A model generated the notes under the pieces. It saw nothing but the letters and a program-made list of their open reading frames with translations. It made no database searches and had not been told where the DNA came from. A stretch of DNA of 64,000 bases, taken from positions 868,001 through 932,000 of the forward strand of contig NOKP01000012.1 of assembly GCA_002682825.1 (NCBI GenBank), given 5' to 3'. Of this stretch, positions 9,693 to 19,840 are shown piece after piece. The stretch's first letter is position 1. The number at the start of each line of letters is the position of its first letter. Source of the DNA: Neonectria sp. B-13 (lineage: Eukaryota > Ascomycota > Sordariomycetes > Hypocreales > Nectriaceae). A program made the translations under genes and the position numbers.

Positions 9693-11146
9693 ATGGCTTT
9701 GGTAAAAATTCTCTTTATTGCTCTAGGGGCAGCGGCAGAAGCCACTAAGTATGGAAACTCTGCTATCGACACGGACGTTGTTATCATAGGCGGCGGGGGT
9801 TCTGGGGCTTATGCAGCTGTGCGACTACGAGAGGATTTTGGCAAGAAGATCGTAGTGGTTGAGAAAGAAAATCGCTTGGTATGACAATCCTTTTGGAATA
9901 TTGAACCTGTATCAGTGACAGGATAGCTCATGATCATTTATAGGGTGGCCATACGCAAGCCTGGTATGATCCGGTGACCAGAGAAGCATTCGACTACGGT
10001 GTTGAGGTCTTTACGAACATTACCGCATCTACCGACTTCTTTGCCCGTTTCAATATTCCCGTCAGGACCCCCGATTTTGGTCAAACACAAACACTGTATG
10101 CGGACTTTGGGGATGGCAAGCCGGTCAATTATACACCTCCCAGTAGCGAGGAAGTCGCCGCCGCAATGGGCAGATATCGTGATCAGTGGCACAAGTACGG
10201 AAGCCTGATGCTGCCCACGAGCTTGGGCTTTCCCGCTGGTGACGATATACCAGAAGATCTCCTGCTGACATGGGACGAGTTCGCGCGCAAGTACAATCTA
10301 GAAGCCGCAAGTTCGATGATCTGGAATACTGTTGTCGTCGACTTGAAGACTGCGCTCATGATTGATGTGTGGAAGGCGTACTACCCTACCCTAACAGGTT
10401 TTCAGCCAGCCTCGGGCGACAACTCTGAAATCTACCAGAAGGCCGCGCAGCTATTAGGCAACGATGTCATGTATGAGAGCGAGGTAGTCTCGGCCAAAAG
10501 ATCGAATCATGGAGTGCGGCTTCGTGTGAAGAGCAAGGATGGGAACACGACCGAAATCAACGCTAAGCGACTCTTAGTTTCCATTGGACCGGAAACGTTG
10601 AAGCCAGAAGTCTTTGACTTAGACGGTCAAGAGCTAGCTATTCTCTCGTCAACCACGGGCAATCGCTACTACACAGGCATTGTATCACACCCATCCTTGC
10701 CGGCGCAGGTGGTTGCCAACACGGTCCCGGAAGCTGTGGCCGCCAACTACCTCGCCTATCCTGCTGTCCCGTTTTTGGCCGATTTCAAGTACAAAGGGAA
10801 CTCATCAACGGGACCTGTGTACCGTACTCTGGTGGTTGTCCCAAGCGACACGCAACTCGAGGACGCAAAGAGCCTTGTGCGCAGCTCCCTGCAGAACCTT
10901 ATGGATGCCGGGACGGTCCCCGCGGGAGATGTTAATCAGCTGGACTTTAAAGCCTTTGACGATCATGGAATTATGTACCGACGCTGGTCCGTTGATCAGC
11001 TGCGCGGTGGCATTGTGTCCCAGGCAAATGCGCTGCAGGGTCTTCGGTCAACTTGGTACACGGGAGCTTACTGGATGAATAACAATGCTGCCATGCTGTG
11101 GAACACGACAGATGCAATCCTGCCAAGGATGCTGGAGGACATTTAG
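9693..11146 (+). CDS. Secretory-pathway FAD-dependent amine-oxidase-like oxidoreductase
   Basis: Two exons, 9693-9878 and 9944-11146, give 462 aa. The protein begins with a hydrophobic signal-like segment (MALVKILFIALGAAAEA) followed by the FAD Rossmann motif VVIIGGGGSGAYAA. The splice joins ENRL to GGHTQAWYD, the conserved second FAD block. The overall layout resembles fungal flavoproteins annotated as beta-cyclopiazonate dehydrogenase (CpaO) or monoamine-oxidase-like. The C-terminal block ending in SALW-like residues (NNNAAMLWN) is typical. Such enzymes oxidise C-N bonds and can trigger cyclisation of alkaloids. The signal peptide suggests action in the secretory lumen or outside the cell. 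The substrate is unknown; the nearby IPT, LOG and PLP genes make an amine or amino-acid-derived intermediate likely (inference). Confidence 0.85.
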
Positions 11147-11864
11147 ATTGCTATCTTTAGCTTTGTTTCTCCAATTTTCAATTCTCTGTCTAGTCAGCAC
11201 GCGGCCGCAAAGGTCCCCGAGAGCAGCACAAGATAATCCTTTCCCACCTTTAGATAGAACGATCAAGAGTCTTTCAACCATATGATCTAGTGTGCAGCCT
11301 ACGGCCCTCACAATCCTTTAAGCTAACCCTGGGATTACACTCAGGTGATGGAAGCTTGTCGATGCTGACCCCTGAGCCATGCAGCTTTCAGTAGACTCCT
11401 TACGATCAATTTCCTTCTAGCTAGCTGGATCATTGAGCCTGTACCCGCAGAATTATCTCATAGCTGTGGACGTCGTTCAGCTTACCTGCTCCCACTCCTC
11501 ATCCTTTCAAGTAGGTCTACGATCGCCGCATTGAGTTACATCATTTTGCATCTTGCCGTGGACTCTTGGTATGGCACAAATATCGGTCATTATGGGTTTA
11601 GTAACAGCAAGAACAGGATACTACCGATCGGCCATTTTGAGAGGATGGGCATTGGCAGTGTCCGCATTTGGTCTCTTGTATTTGTCAACATAACCAGACT
11701 AATCAGACATGAGTTTGTGGCAGTGCCTGGGCGTGTCTGTGAGCAACGCTGCCTTCTCTACCCAATGTCGTAAATATCCAACAGACTTCGATAAGCTTCC
11801 AAACCAAGTCCAGGACTGATTCTTGCAGACTCCATAGGTTATCTCCGAAAGACTCAACCTGTGG
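11147..11864. other. Intergenic between convergent genes
   Basis: No recognisable coding sequence or RNA gene was seen. The open frames here overlap at random and lack motifs. Confidence 0.5.
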
Positions 11865-12799
11865 CTAAGAACGACCGGGATTTTGACCCCAAACCCAATG
11901 GAAGTTGGTACCAAGTTCAACCCCGTTCTCAGTTTCTTTAGTGACTGCCTCCACCAGAGAATTGACCTTTTCCTCCGTCAGATCAGGACCCATAACTCGA
12001 AGCTTCAAAAGACCATTGAGATTCTGTGGCATGTAAGTCAAGGCCATCTTCGTTATGATATCAATCAGATCTGGCCTTCCCAAAGTAACGAAAACCTTTT
12101 CATCAACATACTCCAAGCCGGCTTGCCGGAATTGATACGGGAGGAGGACCGGACATCTAAGACTAATTTAGCAGTTTGTTCTGGAAGCATATGAATACCA
12201 TGGTTGGCTTTGGGGTTGGTAAAAAGCCCGCAACACACTTACTTCGGATCACGTCCCAGTTTGACAGCCGCTTCAGACTCTATCCTTTTCCACTCATGAA
12301 ACGCTTCCGAGTATGGATTGCTGGCGTATCCGTAGGCCCCAATCTCAGACCAAAACAGGTACCCGCCCGGCTTGAGCAGTGTCTTCAGGTTCCGCGCCGC
12401 CAGCAGCCATTCATCCTTCTTCAGTGCCGCGTAGAGCAATTTCACATGCACCAGATCATATTTGCCTAACATCTCGTCCGGGAAGGGTTCCAAGACATTG
12501 CCAAGTTGCAGCTTGACGTTCGTGGGCAGTGAGGCTGGATCGGGGAACTTGCTCGAATCCATATCGAAGCCATCCAGCTCGGCTCGCTCCGGAAGCTTCG
12601 GTGCGAGTTCTTTGAGAAAGATGCCGCTGCCCGTAGCCGCATCGGCGACTTTGGGAGCTGGGATTCTTTTCAGATGTTGCCAAATGACATCTGGAAATTC
12701 GGCTCCCATAATGGCTTTGAGAACACCATGCTGAAAATCGAGGCGCTCCCGCTCTTTGTTGGCGTCGCCATGGTTTAGCGTATAGACCGAAGACGACAT
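11865..12799 (-). CDS. SAM-dependent methyltransferase, class I
   Basis: Two exons, 12243-12799 and 11865-12156, with an 86-base intron (GTAAGT...TTAG), give 282 aa. SAM motif I reads VADAATGSGIFLKEL near residues 50-64. It is followed by an acidic LDGFDMDSSKFP block, by KYDLVHVKLLYA, and by LKPGGYLFWSEIG (motif III). The C-terminal exon carries a helical cap seen in fungal secondary-metabolite methyltransferases. The protein should transfer a methyl group from SAM to a small molecule in the cytosol; whether to O, N or C cannot be read from the sequence. It is tail-to-tail with the FAD oxidoreductase and on the same strand as the aspartokinase-like gene. The start at 12799 is the only ATG before the conserved N-terminus. 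Confidence 0.85.
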
Positions 12800-13259
12800 T
12801 TCGAACGTTTTGAGATTACCGTCTCTGAGCCTAATGGTCGAACCACGTCTCTTTCTCAGATATAGGCCAAATCGAGAAATGATTTATATTCAATTCTGAA
12901 CCCGCCCACGATGCCTGGAACCCGATGATCAGATCCACCTGTTGAAGATAGGCACTACATACCTTGTCACTGCTCATAACGAGCCGCGGATCAGTGGGTT
13001 GTGACTGTAAGTATTTTCCGTGTTACCGAGAGGTGGACCCCTCCGCCTAATCCTTTCAAGTCGAGGCCCTACTATTCGCCCATGGCAGTTTGCAACAAAG
13101 AAACCGGGAAAACATTTATTTAAGGTTCCAGAAATCATGTCATAGCATTCAATACCTTATTATTACCCCGCCAATACTAGTCTGTAACGAGGAGACCGAC
13201 CGGAAAAACATTTATTTAGAACTTGTGTCATATCGCCTATACTAGTCTATACTGATGTT
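12800..13259. other. Intergenic with a diverged local duplication
   Basis: Two similar segments, around 13101-13175 and 13199-13253, share the block ending AAAACATTTATTTA and later an ATACTAGTCT block. This looks like an old tandem duplication of roughly 95 bases. No gene was recognised. Confidence 0.4.
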
Positions 13260-14030
13260 TCTCACCCATTTATCATGCAATAGAATAAACCGTCCCAGAC
13301 CGTGGTACTGCAAGAAGCGCCAGCCCACATCATGATAAAGTTCGACCTGGGAGAGTCAACGTAAAGTAAGGGCGGAGTACTCCAAACCGTCGTGATGTCA
13401 GAGAAAAGACTGCTGGTTCCACCGTTCCACTTCTTCGATAGGAAGAGTCTATCGCGGCCGTCTGCTTCCTTGCTAGATCGATAAGTCTTGGCTGCAGCTC
13501 ACTCGTAGCCTGTGGCAAAGATCAAACAGTCTATGCTAGACTTCTTTTCGTTTGTTATGGCTTCTTTGTCTGCAAGTCGGTTTGCCCCCTTGCCTTGCGC
13601 CTCAACGAGCTCAAAGTCTGGCCAGTCAAATGCCTGAAGGTACTCGTCGTGAAAGTATGAATGTTTTCAAAACTGCTTGTAGTATGGTTTGAGCTTCTTA
13701 GCAGTCTGGGGGTCCTTGACGAGATTTGCAATGCGTCGGCGGATTTCCTCAATCTTTTCAAAGTCTAGGGGCTGTTTTCTTTCCTTCATAAGTGTAGCTG
13801 CCTTATATCCGCCGCCTCTCCTGAGAGCGTATAACTTCCAAAGGATATCGTCCCAGGCGTTGCATTAGGTACTTTTCCTGATAATTACCGTTGATATTAA
13901 AATCGAACTTGTCCATGCGTTGTTGCTGCCATGTTCCAGTCAAGGGTGCTACCCACTCTGGGTCTGTGGGCTGGTTATTCCGTACGTTGACTCAGGCTGG
14001 CGTTCGTCGGAACTTTCGATCTCAGTATCG
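13260..14030 (-). pseudogene. Baeyer-Villiger monooxygenase relic
   Basis: Minus-strand translation in shifting frames gives the C-terminal half of a flavoprotein Baeyer-Villiger monooxygenase. The pieces are RNNQPTDPEWV, NAWDDILWKLYALRRGGGY, KPYYKQF, HSYFHDEYLQAF, the conserved IDCLIFATGYE, and GRDRLFLSKKWNGGTSSLF. An in-frame TGA follows KPYYKQF, further frameshifts interrupt the rest, and the N-terminal FAD-binding half is not recognisable. The gene is dead. In life it would have inserted oxygen next to a ketone using NADPH and FAD. Its place between the methyltransferase and the aspartokinase-like gene suggests it was once a tailoring enzyme of the same cluster (inference). Confidence 0.75.
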
Positions 14031-14590
14031 GCGTCACAAAATTGCCGTTCTTTTCTAAGACAAGATTCTCCTCAGTCCGGCCATCTCGCATGGAGTAGAC
14101 TAGGATCGAGCCCAAACTCGGTCGGCACTTTCAGGATGAAATACGGTCATTCATAGCAATTCTTCACAGGTGTAGGGTGTGGGATACTTAGGAATAAGGC
14201 GGTATTCGACGGGAAAGACTTGGATACTAGTTTGAGCCACCACCTGCAATGTGTCTGCCACCTTTAACTTTCAACGTCCTCAGTCCGCCTCTTCCTCTTC
14301 ATATTGTCTATATTGACAGCTAAAAAAGGGGAAAAGATACGGGACACCGGATCAGGCGATTAGAATACGGTGTATACGACTTGGTACCATCTGAATGCAG
14401 CCATTGAATCCATTTTGCCACATCCACCTTTAAAAATAGTTTCTATAACCGGTGGGCAGGTCTTGGTCCCGGGCCCCGCACCTCAGCCTATCCCCCTCGG
14501 ATAGGAAAGTCAGTGGACATTGAGAAGTAGCCGCGGGCCACCTCTCATCACACGACGCCCTTCTTGGCTGAGTCGCTTGCATTCGTCAAC
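14031..14590. other. Intergenic, possible hydrolase-like scrap
   Basis: On the minus strand near 14170-14260 a short stretch reads VEYRLIPKYPTPY, like the alpha/beta-hydrolase YRLAPE block. It is too short and broken to call. The rest holds nothing recognisable. Confidence 0.3.
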
Positions 14591-16398
14591 TCATTCCAGA
14601 GAAGGAAAAAACTTGGCATGCAATATGTTTAGTGCTCTATTCGCATCACGTTTGTTAATCACACAAGATATAGCAATCTCGCTCGCTCCTATTCACTATT
14701 AGATGAGCTTGATAGCAGGCACTGAAGTTGAAATCTGCGCGTACCTTGAGATATCATCTCAATATTAATGTCGTTCGCTCCGAGAACGCTGAAGAATGTT
14801 CCCGAGATTCCAACTATGTTCTTCAGCTGATGGCCAATAAGACTGATAATAGTCATGTCTGGCACAATATCCACATTTCCGTACTCATTCAACTCTTCAA
14901 CGGCGTATTGAAGCTGTTCATCAGTACTCAACGGTCTTGCGTCCAAGTTAAGCACCATAGACACATGGACCTCAGAAGAGGAGCCCAAATCGACGGACAG
15001 ATGCCATTTTTCCAGGATTCTGAAAATGTTCATGAGAAACCCATGTGAACGGGTTTGCTTGTTCGAATGGACGTTAAGTACCAGGATTCGATCCTTGATG
15101 ATGACAGCCGTGGGTCGCTTTGAGTGGCTTGCGGGAGCGAAGGCAAAGGTTGATTGTTCCTGGACAAGACCTTTGCAGTCGGCGATGAGCGTTCCAGGCG
15201 TTCCAAAACCACTTGGGGCCTCTATCACGTCATCCAGACAAATCATTGTGCCACTGCCGTGTGGGTTCATAACGCTTTTAATGCGGATGGGAATGCACGC
15301 CCGGATCACCTGGTTTATGATGAAGGCTTCGATGTCCTCGGAACTCTGAGATGCCAATTGCGTTGCCTCAGATGGTGTAACTGAATGGATGAGTCGAGCA
15401 TCTGGAACTCTTCGAGGATCCGCAGTGAAGAAGCCGTCGACCTCGGTCCAGATCTGCAGCTCTCTGGCGCCAACATCAGCAGCAACAAGAGCAGCACACA
15501 AATCTGTGAAACTTTTTCCAATTGCATCGGTGAGACCTCCTGGTACGACTTTAAAAAAGCTAGTCATGACTGGGACCCTTTTGCCGCACGCGACTACCTC
15601 TTGCCTAAAGGCTGAAGAGAGGTCCCCAGGGACGACATCACTAAGATCGATATATTGCGCATCGACCCCTCGATCCTGCAATAAGGCCGCCACGAAGATG
15701 CAACTGAGATTCTCCACTTTGCCAATGATCCTATCCTCTACGGAATTGCTAGCCTCCCCAAGATATTGCACATATTCCAAGATCTTGATCAGGTCGTCGC
15801 ATTCCGCATTAACGAGTTTGGTGTAATTAGCTAGGACAGCTAGGTTGTGGAGGAGGGGCTTCGCAGGTTCAAGGTGGTCGATTTGAATCCCCTTGACAAT
15901 GGCAACATAACTTCTGGATTTGTGTTGCACTGCTTCCCGAGCAGCACACAGCAGTCTGGTCACCCGCTCATTGCTAGGCAAGGTTATAGAGAATACCAGT
16001 AGATTTAGAACTGGTTTAACTTACTGATTCGTAATCCCTCCCATTCCGGTGTTGCCGCTCTTCGCTGAGCAGACAATGGCAACACAATGACTCTTCAGTT
16101 CATGCCTAACACATGTCAGTTTCGCTCAACCATCACAGGTATACACTTTACTAATATTAACTGACTGGATGATTTGAATTATGTCCTCGGCGAGGTCGAT
16201 CACCCTTGCTCCACTAAATCCAAGGACCACAAAAGGACCTTGGAGATCCTTCTCTTCCCGTTGAGGCGCAATCTTTTCCGAGAGGTACGGGTGGTCGTTG
16301 GCAAGAGTCTGTGTACCAACCGTTTGCGAGGCGTTGAAGAAGCTCATTGCGACAAGTGGGGCGGTAGAATTAAACGCGGAAGCAGCGAAGCTGGACAT
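14591..16398 (-). CDS. Aspartokinase paralogue with altered ATP-site motif (LolA/Fub3-like context)
   Basis: Four exons, 16145-16398, 16025-16105, 14745-15973 and 14591-14688, give about 553 aa; the 39-base first intron is the least certain. The last intron (14689-14744) restores the ACT-domain ending (QGASEIAISCVIN). Strong matches to yeast Hom3 include KSFTDLCAALVAADV, EVDGFFTADPRRVPDAR and two ACT domains (SSEVHVSM, GTFFSVLGANDINIEMISQG). The N-terminal catalytic motif KFGGTS is replaced by GFSGAR at residues 60-65, so the invariant lysine is missing. Normal members phosphorylate aspartate, the first step to homoserine, and are inhibited by threonine. This one may have lost kinase activity or have become a regulatory or scaffold protein. 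Aspartokinase paralogues occur in the loline and fusaric-acid clusters, where homoserine derivatives are consumed. Confidence 0.85.
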
Positions 16399-17543
16399 AG
16401 AAAACTGAGGGGATCATATAAATCAGAGGAGGCGGAAGAAATAGGAATATAAGGACAATTGTAGAAACTACTTATATTATAGTATGGATTACTTTACAGC
16501 TCTTTTATCTATTAACACACTTAGTTAATTACTATAGGTAATTATGATCAATACTTTTTTCATTTTTTGCCTTATTAGTATACATACATGCTAGGCTTTA
16601 CTATTTGAGGGCTAATTTATTATTGTTGTAGATGAGCTAAATTTAATCAGGGAGTTATGGGAAAAAGTCAGCGGACCGGGCTATAGATATTTGAAGTGTC
16701 CGCATCGTGCAGCCGCGTCTTAAGGCTGAACTTTACAGCGCCTCTTTTATAATGCGGATTTATTTAAAGTTTCACTAACTTTATAGTTGTTTTAATTAAG
16801 TTCGGGATATAATAGAGTGCTGAATATTATAGCCAGTTCTAGCCGCTGTAAAGTCTATTTTCAATATTTAAGCAATAGGTTTAATGCTTCATACCAAATG
16901 TTACAAACACCTACCCCCAACTATAACCTAAATTTCAACTTAAAATCCCCATGAGACAGTAAGGCATATACCCATTCCTAACTCTTTCTCCCAACCTAGT
17001 CCCATACCTTCTAATACTATCATATGCCTGTCCCATCTCCCTGCCATTACTCCTCACTCCTCATCGTTTGCTCCTATAACTCCTTGCCCTTAACGTCGTC
17101 CACATAATTGCTATTTGGCCTTATTCCTTCTCTACATTAATATTCTACTTTGCAAATGAACCTTACTAAACTAACACCCCTTACGAACTGATCGACGGCA
17201 CCGTGGCATTTCCGTTGTGTTTAACGTAACCACTACAACCTTTTTCTCATTACACAATTACCTCCCATATTGCATGATCACGCGCCTGTCGTCGTCCTCG
17301 TCCTCGTCATCGCCCTGAATGATTGATGTGTTCCATAATCGCCCCTTGTGTTGTAACTATGAAACCCTGAACCGCAGAACCTCACTAAAGCTGAAAACGC
17401 GTGCCATCCACTCACGTAACGACGAACTATTCCACATTCAATAATTGTTCTAAAAAACAATGTACGAAATTACCTATAGTTACTACAATCCACAGACTGG
17501 TGAACAGGGAAGGGTTACCTCCTTTATCAGACTAAAAGAGCAC
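16399..17543. other. AT-rich intergenic spacer
   Basis: By eye strongly AT-rich between about 16450 and 16880 and then pyrimidine-rich. It holds no credible coding sequence. It may be a degraded, RIP-mutated repeat, but no parent element could be recognised. Confidence 0.4.
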
Positions 17544-18429
17544 TTAAGATGCTAAGAGGATTAATAGCATAGTGAGTGCACCACCGAAATAGACACTGAC
17601 GTTTATGCTTCTCGCAAGTCCACCAGAAACAGGAACCTCTGACGTGGTCTCATGGGCTGCAATGGTCGTCGAAGATGTTTCGTTCGCGGGAGCATCACTT
17701 GCTTTAGCAGTGTCAGCGACGATTGGTGTCGCGGTTGCCTATCCATCGTCCGTGGAACCGTGACCTGCTTTTGTGGTGTTGCTGGCTGCATTTTTTGGGG
17801 TTGACAATACTTCATGCATGGTAGATGTCGGAGTGGTGGGCGCCTCAGTCGTGGTTGCTGTGAGATCGGTCTCCTGCCATTTGATCACCACACCATATGC
17901 ATTCACCCTGGGTCGCGGACCTTGGAGGTCAGTATTGTAGGTTGTATAGACATTCAACATGTCAGTCCAGTCCTCTGTGAAGACGTAGCTGGTCTTAATT
18001 TCCAGGTCCTGATAGCAGAGCTCTGTGTTATACCAGGGCTCGTCGGAGCCGATTTGACATCGATAGCCGCTGTGTAGACTTTGGTTAGCCTGAAAGTCAA
18101 AGATATAATTGCGCGTGGAGTTTTTAAAGAGTTAAATACCTAGGACAACAGGTTGCCGTTGACTCGGGCTCGCCTGCAGCGTAGTTCCCACACGCTGCTG
18201 CGTAGCCCTTTGGACATGACCCCGGCGACATGAAAGACCCCTCATCAGGACTCCAGCCCGTAGGACAGCAATCCGAAGCAGTCGTGCTTCGGGCTAGGTG
18301 AAGCTTGCCGCAATCTTTCTCGCCATTGTCAAAGGTGGCGCAGTCGAACTACCAGTAGACATCGTTAGTACATGCGGACGCAGGAGTAAACGTTGTGATA
18401 GTTGGGAACTCGGTGGTAATGAGCGACAT
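17544..18429 (-). pseudogene. GPI-anchored-like cell-wall glycoprotein gene with two in-frame TAG codons
   Basis: Two exons, 18140-18429 and 17544-18069, form one continuous 272-codon frame apart from two TAG codons. It starts MSLITTEFPTIT and carries paired-cysteine blocks (DCCPTGW, SCPKGYAAACG, TCCPSGYRCQ). The splice junction itself rebuilds CCPSGY, a hallmark of a fungal secreted/membrane glycoprotein family. A Thr/Ser-rich region and a hydrophobic C-terminus (YFGGALTMLLILLAS) follow, suggesting a GPI or membrane anchor. The TAGs are at codon 27, after DVYW, and after GHGSTDDG near codon 208. Both could come from CAG by one C-to-T change. Either the gene has recently died or the stops are read through. 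The function of the family is not established. Confidence 0.65.
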
Positions 18430-18682
18430 GTCGGGCTAGATTGTGAGAAATAGAGATGCTCGAAAGAAGAGAGAATGAGACTGCAGCCTCGAGGTATTAT
18501 GCCCAATGCGAAGGCCGGGCTGTGGGCTTCACTAGCATCACCCAGCTTGTCCATCACATCACCACCATCCTCATTTCCCAATAGAGAGGAATATATAACC
18601 ATCTTCGACAGTGGAGATCAATTCGGATCAATGGACTTGGAATCTACCTTGTAGACCTGACAATGCACAGGACAGTGAGAAC

Positions 18683-19141
18683 TCAACTGATCAGGTGAAC
18701 ATGTTGTTGCATTTTCTTAGACATGATTTGCAAGGAACTCCAGCCCCGCTTGGATCTTATCCCAGCCTTCCATGCCCTCTTCAATCCCCGCATCAAAGCT
18801 ATGATTTTGCCCTCGATCTCTAAAAGCTGGGTATCCAAGCCGAGCTTTTGCGGAGTCTCAAACGCGTCTTTGCTAAATCCGGACTCCACCAGTGTTTCCT
18901 GGTTTCCATGGATCAAAGGTGTCGGTGGGAATTCTTTAAAGAACGAGATGGAATCAACTCTGGCATGGTCTCCATCACCCACCACAGTACGAATATGGCG
19001 GCCTTCCTTCATAGAGTTAAACAACCACGCATTGCTGGGTCTGGATAGATCAAGCCTTGATGCTGCATTTGAATCTGGCGGTGGTGGTTCTAAGGATGAA
19101 AGAGCAGAGCTTGGATCATCCTCCTCAAACACTTCCGCCAA
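18683..19141 (-). CDS. Hypothetical protein, uncertain
   Basis: An open frame of 152 codons with a Glu/Asp/Ser/Pro-rich beginning (MAEVFEEDDPSSALSSLEPPP) and no recognisable domain. A competing open frame of 167 codons lies on the other strand (18723-19226). Neither can be confirmed. It may be a remnant of a regulatory protein or not coding at all. Confidence 0.25.
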   Translation of the reverse strand: MAEVFEEDDPSSALSSLEPPPPDSNAASRLDLSRPSNAWLFNSMKEGRHIRTVVGDGDHARVDSISFFKEFPPTPLIHGNQETLVESGFSKDAFETPQKLGLDTQLLEIEGKIIALMRGLKRAWKAGIRSKRGWSSLQIMSKKMQQHVHLIS

Positions 19142-19379
19142 GGATTCTAGAGGAAAATTAGTAAGTGCAGCTAAGGCTGGTAAGCGAGAATGCCAGAACT
19201 TGTCGGAAAAGTTAAGAGAACCATAAAAGTCCAGGGTGGCACGAAATTTCGTCTCATAGTGATTTTGGACCCTTCATCAATGGCCTTTCTTTTAGTCAAA
19301 CCTTGTTCTCTAACAAGGGCCACGAGACGGAGAACCATACACAGATTTTAACCTTACAAACTAGGGTGGTCACGAATAT

Positions 19380-19840
19380 TGGCACTTATGCCCCGTGCTG
19401 GAACCTTTCACGACTTGTGAGGTCAGCGTCTATAAGCAAGAAGACGTTGGCCCCTTGACGGCTCTTCTTTCAGATGTCTATCGCAAAAAGACCATCGGCA
19501 ATGCTCCATCCATCACATACGTCTACCCACAGTGCCTGAAAAGCAAAGACCCCAAGGTCCTAGAACGCGTTCTGCTGTTCGTTCTCCAAGCACGCGCTCT
19601 GCTAAAGGAAGAAATCGAGTCGAGCAGAGATGGGGCCACTGGCTAGCCTTCGCGCTCTTCGGGACGACTGAGGTTGTGCCAGCACAGCTCGCATCGATCA
19701 AGCGCGCTATCTCGGTAATTCCAGGAGCAAATGTCTATTTCAATTCGTGGCACGGAGTTCCTAGTGAGGCTTTGAAAGTGTCGGTGATGCCCGAGCACGA
19801 GATTCCATCATTGGGCGTGCCTACAATGTAGACCCTGAGG
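19380..19840 (+). pseudogene. VAO/PCMH-type FAD-linked oxidase relic
   Basis: The plus-strand frame at 19395 reads CEVSVYKQEDVGPLTALL and then KKTIGNAPSI. This resembles the region of vanillyl-alcohol-oxidase-type flavoproteins just after the FAD domain. It ends at a TAG at 19646. A neighbouring frame continues with RWGHWLAFALFGTTEVV and then IKRAISVIPGA, a conserved substrate-domain block. A frameshift near 19610 therefore splits the coding sequence, and both the N-terminal FAD-binding domain and the C-terminus are missing. This is a decayed fragment. The identification rests on two short blocks only. Confidence 0.45.

Noticed and set aside
14689..14744. Aspartokinase ending in a Ser-rich tail (truncated second ACT domain)
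   Set aside because: This tail is intron sequence. Splicing to 14688 restores the normal ASEIAISCVI ending.
18723..19226. Plus-strand 167-codon frame
   Set aside because: No domain, and it overlaps another open frame on the other strand; neither is supported.
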